Shown piece by piece: positions 39,201-48,200 of a stretch of 64,000 bases of DNA. Position 1 is the stretch's first letter. Each line of letters opens with the position of its first letter. A program made the translations under genes and the position numbers. The notes under the pieces were generated by a model. That model was not told where the DNA came from. It saw nothing but the letters and a program-made list of their open reading frames with translations, and ran no database searches. The stretch covers positions 17,074,781 through 17,138,780 of the forward strand of contig VZDJ01000116.1 of assembly GCA_008694505.1 (NCBI GenBank), written 5' to 3'. Origin of the DNA: Cyanoderma ruficeps (lineage: Eukaryota; Chordata; Aves; Passeriformes; Timaliidae).

Positions 39201-42200
39201 GCTGTCGACAGGATAATTGGTGCCTGTCCGGGGCTGTTCCTGCCTTGGCTGTTCAGGGTACATGTTGGGAGGCAGGCAGGATTGGGGGCGTCTTTGAGAG
39301 CCCTCAACATGGGGTGTGCTGGCCTCTGCCTTCCCGGGGGGCTGCTGCTGCTGCAGAGCTCAGGATATGGAGAGAGAAGCAAGGCTGGGAGGGGGCCAAA
39401 CCCTTCCAGAATCTGAGGAGAAACAGGAGGGAGCAGCATCATGCTTGGATGCCACCAGTACCCCAAAAGATGCCAGGCAGGAGGGTGGTGGCAGTGAGCA
39501 GTATGGACACCTCCTCATGGCTGGCTCAGGGTAAGGGTTCCTCTGGAGAGGGGACAAAGTGAGCATCCCCAAGGTGTTGGCAAGAGAAAAGTCCCATCCC
39601 AAGACGTGATTCCTCCTGCTTTCCAGGAACCTCTTTGGCAGAAGTGCTGTGTCTTGGCTGCAGGAGGGACTGGCCCTTTGGGGTGTGATGCTTTGGTCCC
39701 TGGGCTCAGGCTGTCATCCAGCCTGGTGGGTTTGACAGACCCCAGATGTCAAGGTGAGCTTGCTGCAGAGGAGTAGATCCTGGAGCATCGAAATCTAGAC
39801 CAGGACAACTGCCAGCACTCCAGGCTGAAGTTTGGGATTCTGTGTGTTGAGTTGCACCAGAGATTTCCCCATATGCAGTAGATTTAACCCTTGCCTTTCC
39901 AAGGGCTAGCAACTTTGTCAGCTGGCTCTAGGGTGGGCAGGGTTGGCTCTCTCAGCAGCCCTGAGCTCCCCAAGGTCCACAGTACCTGCAGTGCATCCTG
40001 TGCCTCTGCTGCTGTGCGGTGACACGTCCTGCTCAGCCAAGCCAGACCTAATTAGCTTGTTGAATCTCTTCTCCCTCCGGCCTTGTGTTAATCACTTTTC
40101 ACGTTGCTTCCTTCCCAATTCCCTCTGGCCTGATCTGCTCTTACTGTTGCTGATGTGCCTGGAGAGAGAGCAAGGGGACCCAGCTGGACATGGAGCAGGG
40201 TCCCCACTCTGTCCCAGAATGGGCTCTGAGCCAGCAGATGGAGGGGCAGGAGATCACTCAGCCACAGGGAGGTGAGAAAATCCCAGGCTGGAGAAAAAGC
40301 AAGAAATGTGGAGAGCAAAGGAGCCTATTAGGACCACTCTTCTTTATAGTCCTGCTCTGTTGGTGGAAGGCCAAATCATCAAGTCCAGTGGGAGAGGCTG
40401 TGACTCTCTAGCACAGGGCTGTGTTGAGCTACAGGCTGCTGTGGGAGCTCAATGGGATCACCCTCACCTCTCCCCTGTGAGGGGCAGGATTAGACCTCAG
40501 GACTAGGCACAGGTGGGAATAGAAGTGCCCTGGATTGGATTCTAGAGAGTATGGAGTCCATGGTCCCTGGAGTGCAGTTAGCGGGATGTCTGATGTGCCA
40601 TCCATGCTTGGCTACAGCATCCCCTCCCCAGGGACAAAAGGAAATGTCTTGTTCCCCCATGGGTGCCTGCCCTGGGGCTTGTACTGCTGGGGCAGGAGGT
40701 GGCCACATCAGAAGCAGCTCTTAGGTGAGAGATGCATAGACAACTGCCTGATAGCAACTTTCTAATGACCACTGTTGCCAGGCTGGAGTCTCTGTCCTGC
40801 TGCCCTCAAAGCAGGACGTTGAGTGGGCTGAGGGGAGCACCCACCCTGTCTGTCCCTGACCTGCTGCCCTCCCCCCAGGCTGCACCCTGTGGGGTACATT
40901 TGCACCCTGTGGAGCACATTTCTCTCCAGCAGCAAGCAACGTCCCCAGGGCTGGCAGCCCCTAGCTGTGGCTGTGACTGAATTGCTGGTGCAGAGATGCA
41001 GAGGAAGAGGGAGGAGATGAGGGTTGCAGATGTATGTGGAGGGGATCAGTGGACAAGGCTGATCAGGGAACTCATGCCATGCAAGGTGGGATCGCTGTTG
41101 AGGGGGAAGGTTTGGTGGTTTGTGATGGGGTAGATGGATTTCCTAGGTGGAGCTGGTCCCTGGGCTGGTGGCAGCAGTATCCCAGTAGCATGTGATGAAC
41201 TCGAGAGTCCCTGCAGACTGCTCAGCTCCAGTGCCACCATGAGCTGCTGTTGGAGTGGAAGTCAGTGTGGCTGAGCCTCCTCCACCTCTATGCCCATTCT
41301 GCACCTCTTTGTGGGTTCCTGTGCCAGGCTGTGTGGTGCAGGGGTGCCCTGGAGGAGAGCTGACCCCTAAGTCTCTTGGGCAGTTTTCGTGGGCTCTTCT
41401 CGGCAGCCTGGGCGCCCCGAGGGACCTCAGAGGGTGCCGGGGGCAGGAAGAGGGAGGGCCAAGGCAGGTCTCTCCTCCCCTGCCCTCCCCTCTCCTGCGT
41501 TGCTGGGTCTGTTGCTGCCGGAGCAGCTGCCGGCTGGGGCTGTGTGTCTGGGGGATGGCGGTTGCTGAGGCACCCTGGGACCTGCAGGGGCTGCAAACGG
41601 TGGGCATCATCCTGCTGCTCTGCTCCAGCCTCAAGATACTCCACGCTCTGGGCATCATCGACCTGACCAGGGGAGGTGGGATGGGGACAGGGACGGGGAT
41701 GGGGTTGCAATGATATGGGGATGTGGTGGTGGAGGTGCTCCTCGTATCCTAAGGGCTACAGGGTACTTAGGTGAGTTTTATAAGAATTAGTGTGGTTTAA
41801 GACTTTTTTTTTTTTCGGGGGAGTCGGGGAGGAGGGGCATTGGAGTGTCTGGCAGCATTAGGGTGTAGGGAACTGGGGGAATGAGGGTGTCTGGGGGTGT
41901 TTCAGAGTGTTAGTATATTGGGTGGGAATATTTGTGGACATTGGAATGTGTGGTGTTGGGTGCAGGATGCTAGAAATGCAGGGTGTCTGGGAGCATTAGG
42001 GTGGGGGATATCTGGGTCTTGAGGCACTGGGATGCAGTGACGTGTAGGGTGCTGGGGGATGGAGACTGGGCCATTGGAGTCTCAGGGCAATGGGATGCAA
42101 AGGGCTGGGCTTTGTCAGATGATGGGGAAAAGGACTGCAGGTAACTGGGGCCGAGAAGATAAGTGTGAGCTGGGACAAAAGAGCCATGAATGTGGGGTGC

Positions 42201-45200
42201 AGCACCATGCAGGACAAAGCTTTCTCACTGCTACAGGAATTGGTGGCTATGGGGAAAACATGGGAAAAGAGGCGAGAGCCCCTTTGCCCTCCCTGTGGGA
42301 CTCTGTCAGGGCTGGGGAAAGAAGAGAATGGTCTGCCTGTTGAGCTTCCTGGATTGACAAGTGGGTACTGAGGACAGGGCTGCATGTGGCCAAAGGAGAG
42401 GATCCAAAATATGTCAGAGCAAGGGATAAATGACCTGTTGGTTGTGCCTGGTGAGGGTGGGAGTGCAGGGAGGTGCATGGTGCTGATGCCTTATTTCCTT
42501 TGGCCACCTTCCTTGACTGTGCCATGGACAGTCCCAGCTCAGACAAGATCTGCCAATAGACTTTGCATGAATGTGTTTTGGAGTTGCTTTGCCTCCATCC
42601 CCTCTGCCTCCTTGTTGGTACTGGGTATTTTGTGAAATGAAGAGACTGCAGATCACATCCTCTTGGGTAGCCAGATCTCAGAATGGGAGGTGTGTGGCTA
42701 GGAGTGATCAGAGGAGCAACTAGTAGTAGAGCAGAGGGTGAGGAGGAGAGGAGGGTGCTGTGCCCAGGAGGTGCTTTCAACCTCTTTCTGATGGAGGATG
42801 TCCCTGAGCTGCCTGGGATCTGGCTGGGGTTTGGCTGGAGCACATCCACTTTTTGTCCCTGTGCCTTACTGTGAGGGTGTAGATGGTATCTGGGTAATAG
42901 ATACGCAGAGCACTGGTTCACTGCTTGCAGCCAAGAGGAGCTGCTGCTCTGCTGGAGCATTTTTTGGGTAGCTCCTCTGGCACCTCAGACGTGCTTGTTC
43001 CTGCTGCCAGAGGAGGTGCTGATGGGGGCAGGATGTGTCCCTCTGTATGGGTTTTGCAGCAGGGCCATGCATATGGTTGTCCCAGTCCTGCAGCTTTGTC
43101 TGCTCCATTTGGGGAGCCCCTGAGCTCCACTGTCTCTTGGGATGTCCATCCTGTCCCATTCCCTGCTCGCAACATTTTGTACATGGTATGGTCTGAAGAA
43201 ATTATTATTCTGCAACATCTCCTTTGGGCACAGCCAGGCTACCTGGGAGCACTGTCACAAGCTGGGGATGGGAATGGGGACAGCAGTGCTGTGAGCCCCA
43301 CATGGCTCTGTGGCCCATTCTGGCCCATGCTCAGCACAAGGATTGTGCATCTGTTTCTCTCCCTGACACTGGGGAATATCCTGGTCCCGAGCCTTTGCTG
43401 TCCCATGAACTGCATCTTGGCAGCTTTGCTGCTCCAGCTCTGTCCCACCCCCAGGACAGGGACTCTTTGGCCCTGGGACATGCCAGCTGTGATTTCATTC
43501 CTCTGATGGATGACTGTCTGGCACCTTTGCTGCACTTGGCTCTGCATTGCTGACTGATGAGGGTCATTTGCAGAGCTGCTGGTGGTGGGACACATCCTGA
43601 CCTCTGCAGGGTGGCTGGGCAGACTCACTCTTCCTCCTGCTGACTGTCACTGCAGACCCCAGAGAGCTGTGGTTGGTGGCACTGCCTGAGGCTGGCACAT
43701 CCCTGAGTGGCTGAGCCCTGCACATGGATGATTGTCAGCCACAGGTTTTAGGGGCAGCTGGGTTCAGATCAGCCCTGGGATACCAGCTCCTCCTGCCCTG
43801 CCAACTGACCCAGTGTTGCCCCAGGGGGCCAAGCAGGGGTTGTGAGTGCTGCATGACTGGTGGGCTGCTTGTGCTCTGCTCCCCTCCTGGAACGGTGTTG
43901 TGCCCTGGAGCTGGGAACACCGGGGTGGGTCTTGTCGTGGGGTGCACATTTTCCACCTATCATGATCATGCATTTATTGACAGGTTACTGAGAGCGATAG
44001 GGGAGTTTTGGCACTGCCTGTCGGTTTGTTACTGAGGATGTATTCTAGCAGGAGGGTGCCATGGAAGGCGGGGTAGGGTTGGTCTCCCCATCCAGCTGTC
44101 ACTGGGAGGGCACTGGTGGCTGTGGCTCCATAGGAGGACAGGGACATTGTTATGCATCCGACTGACTGTCTCTGCTTTTCCTCTCATGGAGCAGCCCAGG
44201 CTTGGGTCCTCTGTGGGAATGGGGGAAGGGGGTGTCCACTCAGCACTGGGTCACCCTCAGCATGGTGGCATCAGCTGCTGGTGGCTCAATACAAAGTGGT
44301 CTGTGGCCATCCTGATGGCAATCATTGCTGGGGGCAGGGATCTACCCACTGTAGGCTCCTTTGGAGCCAGGCTTTGGGATTCACTTCAACAGCAGGTGGA
44401 GGTGGGGATGGGAAATCCCTTCCCCTTCTGGTGCTGCTCAAGGATGGAGTCTCAGTTTGTGTGTGTTTGTGTGTTTTGAACTCTCTGAGCTGCAGAGTGA
44501 GGCATGGGAAGCAACAAGCCACTTGACCCGGCAGACCTCCCTCCACTGATAAAACACCGCCAGCCCTTTTTGTTCTGTGCCAGCCACTGGATGGTCCTTG
44601 CAGAAGGGTGGAGAACAGAGTGGCATTTGGAAAAGGAGCTGTTGCTGGCAGGGACAGGGCGTTGTGCTGCAATGTCCCTTGTGTCCAGAGTGGCAGCACG
44701 TGGTTGGGCTCTGCTCCTCATCTTTGGGCAGAGCTGTTTCTCAGCAAAGGAGCTCCCAGACTTGTTAGTGGTTTGGATGCTGGGGACAGAAAGAGGGTGG
44801 TGTGTCCTACTCAGCAGAGCCCTTGTGTTCACTAAAGCCAGGACAGCAAAACCCCAGTCCTGGTCACCCCTCTCCTGTTGTTAAGCTGCATGTGCTGAAT
44901 GTGCTCCCTCCCCTGCCCTGGGGACTCTGGGACTGGGCCCCCTTCACTTTCCTCCTTGAGAAAACGCCCATGTTCTTTATTTTTTTTTTCTTTTTCCTTC
45001 TTTATAACAAACTAAAGTGTAACTTGCACCCGACCTGACCTACTGCACGTGCCTATACCTGCTGCCCCTGTGAGTCCAACCACAGTTTACTCTCTGTTGC
45101 ATCTCTCTCGCTGTGTGGTTTCCCTCCTGCCCTGCTCCCTCCCAGATCCATCACCCTGGCATTGGGTGTTGCTCTGTCCACCCTGTCCCTTCCCTCTCAG

Positions 45201-48200
45201 CAAAGGGGATGCTTCTGCCTGTCAGGTCTGTTCCCACAGCTCAGCTCTGCTGGAGGGACCTGGCCCCAGAGTATCCTTGGAAGGCTGAAAGGTGCAATTT
45301 CCCTTTCCCTCTGCAAATTAAGGCCTTGGAAAGGTAACTGAGACAAGACCATGGTGTATGTACAACTGATGCCCACTTCTAGGAAAGAAAAGTCCTCTTT
45401 CCTCACCTGCCTGCACACCCTGGAGCAGACAGGAGCCAGGTTGTGCTGTTCAGCCAGTGCCAAGATCCTGGTGGTCACCCTTGTCCCTGTAACCCGCTGA
45501 CAAATGCCAGGGGATGTGTTTGTTCATCCCTATACGTTTGCACCTCACTGTCACCCTGTTGTGGATACCACATCCCTGGGGAGAATTTGCCCTCTTTGAG
45601 TGGCTTTGTGTGATGTCCTGCTGGAGCCATGACCTCCTGGAGCTATTCTCCATCCCCCAAAATTATGGAGCTACCTCAGTGTGAGCTCAGAGGGTCCCAG
45701 GTTCTGTGGGCACTTTGGGGCCAACCTGCCTAGAAGTGGCTGCTGGATGCAGACCCATGTCCTTATCCTGGAGCTGGGTACTGTGCAACACCATTTTCCT
45801 GGCATCTGGGAATTCCTGGCATTCCTTAGCCCCACAAGGCTGAGAAAGGCCTTGTCTGGCAGGTATTTGCTAGAACCCTAGAGAAACAACCCCAAAAGCA
45901 GGGCTCAGGATCCATAGGCATTGTGACTTGCTGCTTGCAGATGTACAGGATGCTTGGAGCAAACACAGTGACAAACCAGAGCCCCAAAGGGACTTTGCAC
46001 CTTTTGTCCCATTTGTCCCTATGCTGGTGTCTGCCTCCCCTCAGAGGCTGGAGCCCAGCATGGCCTTCATCCCCTCCTCTTCCTCCTTCCCCTACCTGCA
46101 GCGTTAGTCCTGTGCTGAGTTTGCTGGCTTGAGGGAGGTGGTCTGCAGCCATGGGGCAACACCAGCTGGGAGAGATGGGGCTGAGTGAAACCACTGGGGT
46201 CCAAATGGGGGAACAGGGGGTGGCAGGGGGGTCAGCACAGTAAGGGGATCTACTGTTAATGCAGGGAGACTTGGATGCAATGGCCATGGGCCAGGCTGGG
46301 GGAATCCCAGGGTGGGGAGTCCCTCACCCAGCCCTGTAGCCTGGCCAAGGCAAAGCCCTGAGCCCCGTTCCCCTTCTGGCTGTCTCAAAGCAGGTCCCTG
46401 GGCTCGGGTCCCAGTGTTGCACTGGGGTGGGGGTGCATGCTGCAGTCTGGGCTGCATGGGGGGGTCCGGTGCATGCTTTGCCTTCAGCCCTTGGGTGCCA
46501 GCAGGATCAAACCCAGCCCGAGCTTAGGGAGGATGCAATGCCCTGGCTCAGCCACAGGCTGTTGCTTGGGCTTCGTTCTACCTTGCCTCCCTGCTGAGCC
46601 CCTCGGAGAGGGTCCCTAGGGAGCAGGTATTTGTCCTCAAGGCTAAAGGACAGAGTCTGACCCTGCCATTTTCTCTCTGGGTGCCTGGGAGTCTCCAGTG
46701 CACCCTGGTGTGATGGGGGTGTAACCGAGGCGCTGGGTGTGGATGGCCTGGGAGGGTTGTTCCCATTCTTTCCCCATCCTTCCCCATCCTAAGGATGGAT
46801 ACTCCAGTGCTGGGTTTGTCCTGGGATTGAGCAGGAAGGTCGACCAGAGCCTGGGCTGGGTTTTGCCTTCCTGCTCCTCCAGCCTCACGCTGCATGTGCT
46901 GCCCCCACTTAGATCACCCCGCGCCGGGTGCCCAACCCTGCTGCTCGTCGGGACCGGGAGCTGATGCTGTGTTAACTCTTCTTCTGCTTGGTGACTCCTT
47001 CTTTCTTCCAGGCAACCCGCCAGTCCAAACTAAAAAAGCGCTGAAGCAGCGATTCCTCAAACTGCTGCCCTGCTGCCGGCCCAAATCCATCCCCTCGCTC
47101 AGTGAAAGCAAGTGCTTCTTCTTGCCTTTGTGTGTGTTTATCCCCGGCGGTGCTGCTGCCTGCTCTCCGCCCCGGCCCTGCCTGCGGGAAGGGGACGCCT
47201 CCACCTCCCCCCTGCCCTGGCTGTCAGGACCAGCCCTGCCCTGGAGGGGTCTGATCCCATGGGCTCTGCACCCACATCTGTCTTTACCTGTTCATAGGCT
47301 GGTTTTCTTCCTCTCCATCTCCCTGGAGAAGCTCCCACGGGATGCACAGCGGCAAGAACCGCTTGGGAGCTGGCTCAGGGAAGTGGGCCCCCCCAGCACT
47401 GGTCTAAGGGGTGGGGAGTTTTTCTCTAAGCTTAGGGTCAGTATGGAGATGGAGGTGAGATGGGGCGATGAAAGAGGCTGAGCAGGGAGTGAGTGCAGAG
47501 TCCCTTAACCCCCTGTACTGGGTGCCCTTGGTTCCTTGGTGAGTCCAAGCCCCTGGTCAGGATCTCTCCCAGCTCCACAGTGCAAACCAATCCCCCCTGG
47601 GAAAAGGTGAGTATGGAGGGGCAGGGTCTGAGCCGTCCCATGAAGAGGGCGTACTTGCTGTGTGTCCCTCTTGGCTCAGTGGGGTCTAGCGGTGCTGGTT
47701 GCTGCAGGCAGGGGTTGTGCAGCTTGGAAGATGGTGGAGAGAAGTTGTCGATGAAGGTGGGAGCACAGTGGGCTGAAAAGAATCTGGAAAGGCTGTGGGG
47801 GGGGCATGTGGGGCTGGGGGTTCTGAGGGGTAATTCTCCTGCTGGATGTGAGCCCTGGTCCTGCAGTACATCAAGGGTCTGAACTCCACAGGGCAGATGC
47901 TGTGCTGGTGGGAGAAGGGCAGGCAGGGAGGGTTTCAGCACTGGGGGGGTTTCACACCTCTTTTGTGCCCAGCCTGGGCTGTACTGGAGGGGGGTTGTTG
48001 CCCAGTGTCAGTCCCTGGTCTGTAGCCAGGGTGGCTGTGAGGGTCCCCTTCTGGCACAGGCTCATCTCTGGCTGAGCAGAGCACCCCAAAAATGTGTCAA
48101 CCTGGGCAGGTGTGAGAGGACAGCGTGTGCTGTGCAAGGTGCCTCTCCTGCCCCCTGGCATGACAAGATAGGACAGGACAGTGCTGGCCTCAGCCACCCT

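Larger units (their letters stand above)
36331..41554 (+). other. KCNIP2: KCNIP2 intron between exons 1d and 1e
   Basis: No shared exon recognised. It holds a 20-base perfect palindrome (37356-37375), an AT-rich island (39065-39215), homeodomain-type cores near 40050-40140 and a 20-base tandem duplication (40881-40920). Confidence 0.65.

Noticed and set aside
39504..39531. ATG frame MDTSSWLAQ ending at GTAAGG in the compatible phase
   Set aside because: Nine codons only, no hydrophobic pattern and no similarity. It shows how easily a compatible phase arises by chance.
41255..41554. Upstream extension of exon 1e to the in-frame ATG at 41255
   Set aside because: The extra 100 residues are Pro/Cys-rich without family support. 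The 41555 start gives the length expected from the KCNIP4-type N-terminus.
44975..45005. T-rich run as a possible retroposon tail on the minus strand
   Set aside because: No adjacent element body or target-site duplication recognised.
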